Of a stretch of 64,000 nt of DNA, positions 21,689-32,900 are shown piece by piece. This DNA is from Salvia splendens (taxonomy: Eukaryota > Streptophyta > Magnoliopsida > Lamiales > Lamiaceae): assembly GCF_004379255.2 (NCBI RefSeq), contig NC_056048.1:13849197-13913196 (forward strand), read 5' to 3'. A program made the position numbers and the translations under genes. How positions within the stretch are numbered: the first letter of the stretch is position 1; each line of letters opens with the position of its first letter. The notes below the pieces were generated by a model, which saw only the letters and a list, made by a program, of their open reading frames with translations, had not been told where the DNA came from and did no database searches.

Positions 21689-21954
21689 GAGAGGCATCGA
21701 TAGTGGAGGGAGCATTGGGCTGATTGTATTTGCTAGTTGGGTCAAGGAGATAAATGAAAAATATATTAGTATTTGAGCTTATTTAATTTAAGGAGTGGGC
21801 TGCTGCCCAGCGTTGTAATTAGATGATGGGGCAGATTAATTTTGTTATCTCAGATTAATCATCATTGGGCTAGAATTTATTTAAATACAGTTTGGGACGA
21901 AATTAAATGAGGTGTCAGTTTGAAGGTTAATCATCTATTTTCCAAATAAAGTAC

Positions 21955-22270
21955 TCCCTCTGTCCAAGAAATAATTTCCAAATAAAGTACTCCCTCCGTC
22001 CAAGAAAACAGATTGCAGTTTCCTTTTTTGGCCGTCCACAAAAAATAGATTACAATCACTTATGGAAAGATCCCCTCTTACTTTTTATCCTTCTCTCTTA
22101 CTTTTTTCTCCTTCTTTTTTACCCCACATTCCACTAACACTACTTCTCTCTTACTTTTTCTCATTCTCTCTTACTTTTTTCCTTTCTATCTTACTTTACC
22201 AATTCTACATTAAAACCCGTGCCATACACAACGTGATCTAATTTTTGTGGACGGAGGAGGGAGGGAGTAT
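21955..22270. mobile_element. Stowaway-like MITE with a duplicated left end
   Basis: The full element runs about 21988-22270: TACTCCCTCCGTCCAAGAAA to TTTTTGTGGACGGAGGAGG and GAGGGAGTA. Immediately left, TTTCCAAATAAAGTACTCCC and TCTGTCCAAGAAATAA form an extra partial copy of the same left end, about 34 bp upstream. Confidence 0.75.
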
Positions 22271-22479
22271 TAAATTTCCAAAGAGAGAAAATGTTAGAAT
22301 TTGAGGACGCGAACGGGGTGCAAAAGAAACCGAAAGAAAAAGGAGAACGGCGTTCTCAAGTCACAGAAATAATTAAGTTTAAGAAAGAAAGGCTATTAAA
22401 TAAATTTCCTGATTTAATTAATATGCAAGTTCCAAAATTTTCTTAGAAATGAACGAAGGATAAAAGAAATTAATTAGGG

Positions 22480-23394
22480 CATGCATTCCTATAAGTATAA
22501 GAATTTCTTGAGTTTTATTAGTATGTTGTTTGTTTCAAAAGGCTATCTCCACGAGTTAAAGGTGGAGTCAGGAAAATTCAAGTTAAGGAGTTTTAACCGA
22601 ATGAGGTGGGCTTTCTGTTTAATGTACAGTTCTTACGAAAAGTATTTACGTGGGCTTTTAGTTACCTTACATTTTTTATGAGAAGTGTTTTACATGGCTT
22701 TCTATCCTATATGATTTTGTGGGCTTTCAGTTACCATACAGTTTTTATGAACAGTACTTTGTGATGAGTGCTATTTACACAAAGTGAAAAGTGATGCGAT
22801 TTATAGTATGCGATATTATGTGCTGCTTTACAGGTGCTTATGAACTGTAGCCTTTGTTGATATCCGTGTTCGGTTTTGACCGATAGAAATGAGCTGTGTT
22901 CCAAATATGTTTACGAGAAAAATGAAGTTCTGAAAATTATGTCAAGCCATGTTTTGTTTTGAACGTTGCCTATCTGATTGTCTAGCGAGGGCGATGTCCC
23001 TACTAGACCGGGAGTTCATGAATTTCGGTTCACCAGGAGTTAGTGAATGCGGGTTTGTATGTGGGATGAGCTCATACATTCTCAGTTCACACAGTTTCAG
23101 ATATGGCATATGTTCCAGGAAAATAGATCGCTTTTGATAAAGGAAAAGGAAATGGTTTAGTGTTCTCGGATTTTTCTTAAAACCCCAAGCTCACTCAGTA
23201 GTGGCTTGACAAAACCAGTTTCTTTTCAGTTAGAATATATTTCGGCACGTGTCCACTGAGTACTCAGCCCTGCATATGTTTTAAAAATGTGCAGGTTGAG
23301 CAGTGATGATGGCGGTGGTGTTGAGCACAGACAAATGAAGATCATTGAAAGCTGCGATGGTATGTGAAGTGTGTGCGCGTTCTAATGTTTTAGG
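22480..23394 (+). repeat. Gypsy-type LTR fragment (CTGCATATGTTTT ... GTGCAGGTTGAGCAG)
   Basis: ACTGAGTACTCAGCCCTGCA near 23262 followed by AATGTGCAGGTTGAGCAG is a motif I associate with LTRs of plant chromovirus-like gypsy elements. Upstream, wording such as GTGGGCTTTCAGTTACC recurs. No coding region is seen. Sequence in the same style is at 28246-28547 and 63194-64000. Confidence 0.45.
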
Positions 23395-24834
23395 TCAAGC
23401 TACTAAATCCAATGAATCCACTAGATCACTCGGTTTAGGAACTCAAGGGAATATAGAAGACTCAGTCGTTGGACACACAATTCTCGCGTTCAAAGATCCC
23501 TCAACCCGTTATACTATATACTAGTATAGAGAAGTAGGGGTCGATCCCACGAAGATGGACACGTAGGAAAACATTTAAAGACTCTGGACCAAAAGCGGCT
23601 GCTGCTACGCAAACTGGGTTGAGGTTAACTACTGCTAGACTAAGGAATTAAAGTGCTCACTAGACCTAGGAAACTTAAACTTCACTTAAGCATGCATCAA
23701 CAACTTAACTCCAACTTTCCGAACTGACTTCCTCGACCAAGTAAATAACTACCTAAACTAGCCAAACAGAAGGAAACATGCAGTGGGGACCATTTTCCAT
23801 AAACGGCAAGTACGGAAGAAAAAAGCTGCAAATAACAGATTATAAACTAACTAACAACTGCGTGCACCCCTTCACCAGATTCAAACTCGAATATGCAGAA
23901 AACAGAGTAAACATTGCGATTCAAACAGAACATAAAAGCTAGGACGCCGGAAAGTCACAATCAACCGGAAATAAAGCAGATCTACGTAAACTAGATGGAA
24001 GGAAATAAAAACTCGAACACTAGGCATCAGATTAAATCAACTCTATTTCAGATCTCCATGTCGGATGCTTAATCCACTCCAGATCCAAGCAGTCCGAACT
24101 CAAACACAACCAAACTCAACTCCAAAGGTTCCGATTCAACCAACACGTTCCGATCAACCCGATCCAACCCTTGCTCTGCACCAATTCAACAAGCAAGTGC
24201 GAAAAGCATCCAAAAACAAGTAAATAACCATGAACTCCAGAAACTCACAGCAACGAAATCAAACATCAACATCATCATCATAACGGAAAATAAAACTAGC
24301 ATTAATCACGAAAAGTCGTAAGAACAGAGCCGAGCTTCGAACAGCGAAGCTCGGTAGGATTCGAAACACTGAATAAAATGAAAGCAATTAAATTGTTTCT
24401 TCGCCCTCTGCAAGGACGGTGTTGCACCACAAATCAAACATGAGAAAGCAAATGTGAAACCTAACGAAAACCCTTTGAACCCCAGAAATCCCCCAAAGTG
24501 TGCAGAAGTGTAGTGAGCTGGGTACCAAAGGCTCAAGTGTCAAAAGTCCCTGAGCATTGCATGCCCTCCTCCTTATATAGATGCGGATTGGATCTTCTAG
24601 AAACCTTCACAGAAATCTCCATTCCGCCCTTCAGCTTGACGATCTCCTCCGTCTAGTCATTTTCCTCCAAAATGCTCACTTAATCGCCGAATTTGCATGG
24701 TCCTTGTAATTCCTCTTCTTTGTTCCTCGACCTGGCGAATACTTCTACACACCTGGCTCAAAACGATGTGTTAGACCCCGTAAATGTATGAATTCAACCC
24801 CTAGACCTATGCATGAAATTAGCCTTATCAAACT
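23395..24834 (-). mobile_element. Athila-like LTR (second, older copy)
   Basis: Similar over most of its length to the LTR at 62010-63193: AATCCACTAGATCACT, GTCGATCCCACGAAGATGGA, CAAACTGGGTTGAGG, CAGATCCAAGCA, CGAGCTTCGAACAG. On the minus strand it starts TGATAAGGCTAATTTC at 24834, preceded by AAGTGTGAGCAGTT, a likely polypurine tract. A minus-strand TATA-like TATATAAGGAGG lies near 24575. It is clearly more diverged from the other two copies than they are from each other. Confidence 0.7.
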
Positions 24835-25312
24835 GCTCACACTTAAACCATGCTTGCCCTCAAGCATGAAAGACAAGAAAAAGAAATAAGGCGACTTTCA
24901 ATGCACAGTTATCCCATGAACGACTCTACAAACAAAAACAAGACATAGACTCCTACACCTAACACAACAAAAGAAAACACTTAAAGAAAAACACACAAGC
25001 ATGAACTAGTTTCAACTTTTAGGCGATTGTCCCCACAAGCTTAAGTTCTATCCGATCGTCTACAATAATCAAATCATCCCCTTCCCTTCTTCTACCTAAA
25101 CGGTCTGTCAGTTTGGCAAGATAGCCTATTGATTTCCCAGTTGTTAGATTCGCTCGATCACTCATTCCTCACCAGGGATGTTAGGATCGATTCTCTCTTA
25201 AGTCAAAGTTACATCACTGATGCGTCGGGTTATGAGAGTTTCTCCTTACAATCCCCTTTTTTCTATTAACTCCTGGGTCAGGTTACTAATGGTTCCTGCC
25301 CTTAGAATTTTT
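24835..25312 (-). mobile_element. Athila-like 3' internal region, truncated
   Basis: Adjacent to the LTR, this matches 28946-29400: CATGAACGACTCTACAAAC, AGTTTCAACTTTTAGGCGA, CTCACCAGGGATGTTAGGAT, ATGCGTCGGGTTATGAGAG. It is cut at about 25312, exactly where copy 2 of the segmental duplication starts. Confidence 0.7.
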
Positions 25313-25314
25313 TT

Positions 25315-26739
25315 CCAGTAATAAAGTCTTCCCCGAATAGTGATAAACATTAGATACAATTGAAATTTTGTTGGTTTTATTTCATTTTTCCTTCAATTTG
25401 AGACATTATGTCAACAACAAAATTTCAATTTTGCTATAAGTTGTTGACATTTGATTTGTGAATTATAAGTGTTATTTTTAGGTGTTGACATTTTAATACG
25501 AGTTGTTGACATTTGATATTCTCGGTATTGATATATGAATTATAAGTGTTATTTTTTAGTTGTTGACATTTTAATAGAGTTGTTGACATTTGATATTCTC
25601 GGTATTGATATGTGAATTATAAGTGTTATTTTTTAGTTGTTGACATTTTAATAGAGTTGTTGACATTTGATATTCTGGCTATTGAAATGAAATGACGATA
25701 ATACCCCCTAGTTGACATAATCTACTTGCAGTTGACATTTCGAAATGAGTGGCTGAAAATGCATCTCAATTCTCAATTAAGCTAAAAAAATCTCAACCTA
25801 ACAGGATCCTGATTATAATTTTTATAGTAAATAATTGTAAAATTAGTATCATATCCTTGTCTATAATCTATAATTTATAAATATATAAAGCTACAGTTTT
25901 GACCCATTCATTTTTCCCGCCCATCTTAATGATATTTTTACCAAATCATATGTTAAAATATGAAGAACCACTGAAGCCTACCAATATAATTCATCTTTAG
26001 CAAAGTTTTGTATAATTAAGTATGAGATGTCATGTCAATAATTTTGATATTGAAAAGACGGGGACTTATAGCTTCGAAAAAGCTGGCAGCCTAAACCCTA
26101 AAGCAGGCCGCCTAAACCCTAAAAAGTTTTAGTTAAAATAAGATGGGAAAGTTTCTTAGCTATTGTCTATAATTCCTGCTCCCTACGAACAAATTCTTAG
26201 TTGAATGTGATTAAAATCTTGGTTAATTAATATGGCCATTTTTGTGAAAAGTTGAAAATGCCAAATTTTATATCTTATCATGAATTGATGTATACAAGAT
26301 ACTAAATCTAATCCAGTGAATAGTTGATTTTCAGATTGATTGCAATGAGGGAATATTCATTCATTAGTACTCCCTTTGTTTAATTATGATGTCCACATTC
26401 TTGACTGGTATGAGATTTTAGGAGGATTTGTCAGGTGGAGTAAATAAAGAAAAAAATGTACTCCCACCGTCCCATTCAAGATGGCCACATTCTTGAGTGG
26501 CACGAGATTTTAAGAAGAGTTGTTAGGTGGAATAAATTAGAGAGGAAAAATGTAATTGAATATTTTAATGAGGAGAGAGAAGGTCATTTCCAAAATTGGA
26601 AAGTGACCATCTTTATTGGGACAAACAAAAAAGGAAAGGTGACCATCTTGAATGGGACGGAGGGAGTAGTTAAATATTTTAATGAGGAAAAATGAGAAAT
26701 GAATTTGTTTATAAATATGTAAAATAGACATCTTGAATG
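25315..26739 (+). repeat. 1.43-kb segmental duplication, copy 2
   Basis: Copy of 16432-17868, including the 77-bp tandem repeats (25430-25680), the right TIR (25746-25797) and the nested MITEs (26367-26668). The left part of the Pack-type element (GATA and P450 fragments, left TIR) is absent here; Athila-like sequence abuts instead. Confidence 0.85.
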
Positions 26740-26932
26740 AAATAATATGATGTGACGATTGGTGTGATGGGAGGATTTGATTGACCCCATGCGGGTGCAT
26801 TTTGCTTTGTATGTATACCTCTGTTTATCGTTAAGCACACTTAGGAAAATAAGTGAAAAAAGATGTGATAATGTCTATTATAATTTATTTGATGATGCGT
26901 ATATGATAATGTGTATTAGCCTACGGATAACA
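26740..26932. other. Short spacer, no gene
   Basis: AT-rich with GATGATGCGTATATGATAATG-like wording. It ends in the TAACA that may be the target duplication of the solo LTR. Confidence 0.4.
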
Positions 26933-28240
26933 TGTTAGGGTTTTGTATACTAGAAATCACCTTTCGAGTGATTGAATACTGTAAAACTCTAATTGTTATT
27001 TTCCAATGATTGCAACAGATTATTTTTGTCATAATGTTGTTATGTTTTACATTTAATGGTTGTTTATTGCATGTTTAAATGTATGAGCAAACGTAACAAA
27101 GTCTAAGTCTTTGTTTTAGTAGACCGGTTGTGGGCGTCGTCCAATTTAAGGTAACACGGTCAGTTCTAAACAAAGAAAAATAAGAATTTCACAACCTAGA
27201 TGGGCCTAGACTACCTATCGTAAAAGGTTGCAATGTCAGTCCGATTATTTCTAAGCCTTATTGAAATAAGATGACGTTGGTGTGGTATAGCACTGAATGG
27301 ATCTAACAGCAAGACGAGTCTTTATGCTATCTACTGAAAGACGAGGTCTTGATAATTAATTTCTTAATCAATGTACGTTAGCATTGAGCATACGATATTG
27401 AGTATCCACTACTTTGACTTACCAGAGGTGCGGGTTTTTCGTCACCCAACGATCCAGGTATATTGGGTAGTGGTGATCATTATCTAGCGGTGCTAGGATT
27501 GCTATTATGTTGAATCGTGCGCGAGGAGAGTCTCGTTTGATAACATCCACAAGAGGAGCTCCAAACAAGGTTTTATTATTCGGAACCTAGCTAGTTGGAG
27601 TTTAATTACTCTATGAATAATAAATAAGAGTTTCTTGCTAAGTCTACTCTTGGAATTCGAAATATGTTAATTAATTAAGTCTATAGCTGCTTGTAATATT
27701 CCAATATAAGCTTGTATTAAATTGTGGGTTCAATTTAATTAGTAAAAAGCTAATTGGGTGAGGCCATGTCCAAATTCTTCCTTAGATCCCTGACTGGGCC
27801 CAATAAGTGACTTAATATAAATAGGAGAATAAAGGAGACAAAAAATACACTTTAAGAGAGAGAGGACAATTTTTTGCTTCCTCCGTGAGCAGTTTCTGTC
27901 TTCGTTATTCAAGTCCTAGTACGTTGGTGAGATTTGCCCACACAAATATCAGCGTGTAGTCCGTGATACCAGTCAGAAGATCCGAGGTCGAGTACTGAAG
28001 ATCTTCACGAGGAGACGGAGCAAGCCATCTTCGATTCTTTGGAGAATCCGCAAGGTAATTTGGCTAATTCCGTAGAAAGCATGTTTTAGGAATTTATTAT
28101 CTAAAGCATGTTTTAATTCAAGTTTTTGAGGATGATACATGTGAAAATTGCACGAATAGAATTTATCTGAATAATCTGCTAAATAGATAAAATAATTGTA
28201 ATTGGCTATTGTATGCACGCTTCCGCTGCCAACCCCTTCA
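26933..28240 (+). mobile_element. Copia-type solo LTR
   Basis: It begins TGTTAGGGTTTTGTATAC and ends GCCAACCCCTTCA, flanked by TAACA on both sides (26928-26932 and 28241-28245). It is related in reverse orientation to the LTRs at 41129 and 48720: shared GGTTGTGAAATT-type, AAAGACGAGGTCTTGAT, GGTGGTGATTAAT-type and GGCCCAATAAGTG segments. There is no internal region or second LTR beside it. Caveat: TAACA is also the complement of the LTR start, so the duplication could be partly fortuitous. Confidence 0.65.
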
Positions 28241-28245
28241 TAACA

Positions 28246-28547
28246 TATGTGTTCTGTGATCTGTAAATGTGTTGGTTATGAATAAGAATGGGATATATCC
28301 TTTGTATTTGATTTTGATAAATCGTATGGATATATATGTTAAGTTTTATATGACGAAAGCGGGCTATCTGAATGTGCACATGTGAATTGATTAATACCTA
28401 ATATGGATGAATGTGTGTGCTCTAAATGTGCTATGCTTTCTTGAAAATGAAGTGTATATATATGTGATGTGATATGAGTAGGATATGTATGTCCTGAACG
28501 GGGCACTTGTGTGCTAGAGATCTAGCTATATGCATGTGAAAAGCGAT
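28246..28547. repeat. Older repeat flank with GTGTGCTCTAAATG / GGGCACTTGTGTGC wording
   Basis: Non-coding, GATATG- and GTGTGCT-rich. It resembles 63194-64000, on the other side of the Athila element. Confidence 0.4.
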
Positions 28548-28945
28548 TGAAGAGCTCGGAATACGACAGTGTGTTATGATGTGCTATGCTGGATCGAGAT
28601 GCCAAGTCCGATAAATCCACTAGATCACTTGGTCTAGGAACTCAAGGAAACACGGAATACTTTGTCGTTGTACACACTAAATTCCCCTTCAAAGATCCCT
28701 CAACCCGAATACTATGGATTAGTATAGAGAAGCAGGGGTCGATCCCACGAAGATGGACACGTAAGAAAGCATTTAGAGACTCTGTAAAAGGGCGGTTGCT
28801 GCCACGCAAACTGGGTTGAGGTTTAATTACTACTAGACCTATGCAAGAAATGTAATCACTAGACCTAGGAAACTGTAAACATGCTGAGATCAAACGTCAT
28901 CAAGACTGCGAAACATTAAATTCTCTTCCTAGACCGTGTAAACGA
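28548..28945 (-). mobile_element. Athila-type 3' LTR, truncated
   Basis: It starts TGAAGAGCTCGGAATACGAC and is colinear with 62010-62410; I count about 14 differences in about 400 bp. At 28945 (CGACTACCTAA) it jumps to internal-region sequence, so about 1 kb of LTR and the polypurine tract have been deleted. With the LTR at 62010 it probably bounds one element. Confidence 0.7.
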
Positions 28946-29420
28946 CTACCTAATTTCAATGCACAGCTCCCATGAACGACTCTACAAACAAGACACAAAC
29001 AAGGCACAGACTCCTAGACCTAAACAACTACAGATTCACAAAAGAAAACAAACACACAAAGAAAAACAAAACACAACACATAAGCATGAACTAGTTTCAA
29101 CTTTTAGGCGATCGTCCCCACAAGTTTAAGTTCTATCCAATCGTGTACAGTCTTCAAATCCTCCCCCTACCCTCTTCTACCTAAATGGTCTGTCAGTTCG
29201 TCAAGATAGCCTATTGATTTCCCAGCGGTTAGGTTCGCTCGATCACTCATTCCTCACCAGGGATGTTAGGATCGAAGCGCTCTAAACTTAAAGTTATACC
29301 ACTGATGCGTCGGGTTATGAGAGTTTCTCCTTCTTACTACTCATTTTCTCTATTGATTTCCTGGGTCAGGTTGTGATTGCTTCCTGCCCTTAAGGATATT
29401 TTTTCGTTTTCTATCCCTTT

Positions 29421-29422
<2 letters not shown>
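28946..29422 (-). mobile_element. Athila-type 3' internal region
   Basis: Colinear with 24890-25312 (CATGAACGACTCTACAAAC to TTCCTGCCCTTAA). It contains no ORF. It is followed by a TA microsatellite and the MULE. Confidence 0.7.

Positions 29423-29450
<28 letters not shown>
29423..29450. repeat. (TA)14 microsatellite at the MULE left end
   Basis: Uninterrupted TA repeat directly abutting GGGTATTCATC. A similar (AT)n stretch of about 55 bp abuts the right end at 41074-41128, consistent with insertion of the MULE into a TA tract. Confidence 0.9.
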
Positions 29451-29455
<5 letters not shown>

Positions 29456-29949
29456 TTCATCTATCAAAATACGTCCTTAAGTAAAAAAATACAGACCAAA
29501 TCTGGAGCGTAGGATCTGACTATGGGCGGCCACGATTTATTCTTGACAACCATTTTGTTATGTCATAATAAGACTGAACAGAGGCATAAAAGGGTAAAAT
29601 GGAAACAAAAAAAATATGAACAGACGTTCCGGTTTTTCTTCGCGTAAATCAAGGGATCATAACTCCACACGCCATTAACCTTAATGTTCGGTTCCCGCCT
29701 ATTCACTTCGTCTCTCCCCCCACCATATATCTACCTCCCCCCCAAAAACCCTAATCACCTAAATCAAACATTACCTCTGTAAATTCTGAAGCGGCACAAC
29801 AATTAGGAACTTCAACCAGTCTTTGTTCAATCGAAGAAGCGTCAGATAGTTCACCTAAATCGACCATCCACAATCAGCGCTCGAGCCCAGACAATCTATC
29901 CCGATTCCTCCAAGCAACGACCAGGAAAATCCAACAATCAACGACGGCA

Positions 29950-32900
29950 ATGGTGAATACTCGGGCATCTGGATCTGCAACGACTGACGGAAAAGGTTAG
30001 ATGTTTGTAGTATACCATTGCCTACACCGCTTTCAAATACTTCATACCTAAAACGACTTTTTTTGTTCAACCAGTGTATCAGAGGATGAACACTAAAACC
30101 AAGCCACCGCGGATCCCCAAAGCTCAAACCAGTAAATTGCTTTCCCCTTCTAGTTTATTTAATGATGTAATACCATATCAATTTTGGAAGCAGCGTATGT
30201 AATTGTGATATTTTTAATAAACAAAAGGCCATTCTGCATCCACACCAACCACAGAAGCAAACGAGTTTATGCATGACATAATTAACTATTATTATGCCTA
30301 ATTTGTTTCATTCTTGTACCGATGCACTCTTAAAAAGGCAAAATAAAGAGATACAGAACAGAAAAATAATTGCTTGGCTACCAGGCATATTTATGTGAAT
30401 TTTTAAATGTTGAGTTAAAAGCTAATGTGATTATGTTTCAGGGGTTGTACCACAAAACAAAACAACACCGCAATCCAACAAAGGGAAGGAGGCTGATGCA
30501 AAAACTCCAATTCCTGTTAACGGTCTGTGATCTTCCCAACTGGTACTTAGTTGTGATGTTTGGGATGATATATGTAAACGCATTTGGTTGTGTTAAACCC
30601 CTACGGCTTAAGATGGAACAACTCATTATTAACTATCTCTGCTATTCAGAACCATGTGATTGTTTGTAGGAAAAAAAGGTGTGACATGGGTGGCATCTGT
30701 GTGTGTATAAAAGTATCATTGACTTTAATGTTTGTAAATAATATCTAAAGAGTAAACAAAACACTGAGACAGGATAAAAAAAGTACACGGCTGAACATAT
30801 TTCAACAACTAGAACAGGTATATACATGAATATACCGTGCATATCTTGCTGTGTTTGTTATGATGTGAGTATTAAACAACTGTTTTGTTGTGAACAATAT
30901 GTCTCAATAATGAGTTGATTATTATGGCTAAACTGTACATTGGACATTTATGAAAACAAATAACTATGTATGCAGTTTAAACTTCAATGAGTAATGCACG
31001 TATAATGATTTCTCACTATTATACTACTCCTGGAGCATGTCATTTCTACCTCTAACTGAAATATTGAAATTATGAATTGTTTGTTGAAATAATTTGGTGT
31101 GATCATTGATGGATACTATGTGTTTATAAGAATGTCATTGTATTTAGTGTTTGCACAATATTTCTGTACAAGTAGCACTAATCTGGAATATACTTTCAGA
31201 TACGAGGCCTACAACAAAAAACGTTGCAGTAGTGGAAAAACCTACTGGAGACAAAGCTGAACCTGTTTCTCAATCTGGAAAAGGTGAGTATAATAAAAAA
31301 CTTAAGACCACATTGCTGTATTTGAAATGATTTGAGTAATAATTTTTTGATTTGTTATGATGCTTATATCTCAATTTCAAAATCAAAAATCGCTTTCTAT
31401 GTTTGGTATGATTAGTGAATACAATTGAACTAATTTGATCATATTTCTGTTAATGTAACACAATGTGTAGCTGTAGGAAGGACTGGACTGTCCTTAAACA
31501 AAGCTAATGAACTGATTATACGAAAAAGAACCCGGGCCCAGGAAAACCTAAAAAGAATGAATCTGGAAACGACTAGAAATGTGAATGCAGATACATCCCA
31601 TGCCCAAGACAATGATGCGGTTAAGAATACACCTAAGAAGACGAAAGGTATGCCACTACTATACCCCAGCTAATATAAACAAATATGAATAATATATTTT
31701 GATTTGGTATTATTGTTACAGGATCTAAGCGCATGAAAGAATCGGTTTTGCAAATAAACGATCCAGAAGCAGACAAACAAGCTGAAATACAGCATGCTGA
31801 AGAACCAAGCAAGGTCCCTGGATCAAAGAAGGTTGCTAAAGATAAGGTGAACAAAGGGAAGGATAAAGTGGGGGAGGGGGTAGAAAAGGGAGAGACAAAT
31901 GAGGAAAATGTAAGGCACGAAGCTTTGAAGCTGAAAACCAGTCCAAGGAAAATAATCGAGTTGTTTCAATCGCTAAACAAAGAACAGCTGCATGAAGTGA
32001 TTGACATGGGTTTTGGTGAGTTACAGCATTTTGGAATAGCAGAGGTCCCTGGAAAATTGGCGTATGACCTGGTGAAAGGATTCAACTATGTAGACTGCAC
32101 TATGCAGTTGGAAAACCAACGTCTGTCAATATACCAAGAAGATGTGTATGTTACTTTAGGGCTGCCTATCGGGGGAACCTTGATCAACCGCGTAAGCAGA
32201 CAAAAGAAGAAACCATTCTTTGATGAGGTGGCTCGACGGGTTGGGAAGCATGTCGAGCGTGTTCTACCAGAAGACCTGATTAAGGAGGCATTAAAGTATA
32301 AAACTGGCAGCGAGTGGTTTCGGAAGGTTTTCCTTCTAATAGTTGACACAGTACTCATTAATCCTTGTGGTGATGGTAAGTGTAGGACACATATAGACCA
32401 TTTGTTCAGAGATATTTCGGTGGTGAAAGAGTACAACTGGTGTGCATATGTGCTGGAGACACTAGCTGTTGCAGTAAAGAGCTGGAGGTCTACAAAAAAT
32501 ACACCTTTCACAGGACCCATATCATTCTTGGTGGTAAGCGATGTATCAACACTTATTGAAGCATTATGATAATATGACCAATATAATAGACATACGTGAC
32601 TTACATATTAGATTTCATATGTTTCATCATTGTCAATTACTATTAATCTGTTACACATCTATATCAGGCCTTTTATGTGGATCGTGTTTTCCACCAAAAA
32701 ATGTTGGTTTCGCGCGTTTTCCCAACAGTTTTTGGGTGGACAAGCGAGAAGCTAAGGCTAAGAGAGAAGATGGAGCTTGAATCATCACATACTATCGGGA
32801 GGGGAAGCTTAGTAGAAAGAGGTGCCCCTGACAAGCTGCCTCGTCCTTCGAGCATAATTGTTTTTGAAGAGACAGAGACAACGGAAAAGGACCAGTGGGA

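Noticed and set aside
28586..28893. ORFs of 77 and 83 codons, repeated at 62048-62355
   Set aside because: They lie inside LTR sequence, and are repeated only because the LTR is.
32086..32520. 144-codon minus-strand ORF
   Set aside because: Shadow of the sixth exon of the Ulp1-like gene.
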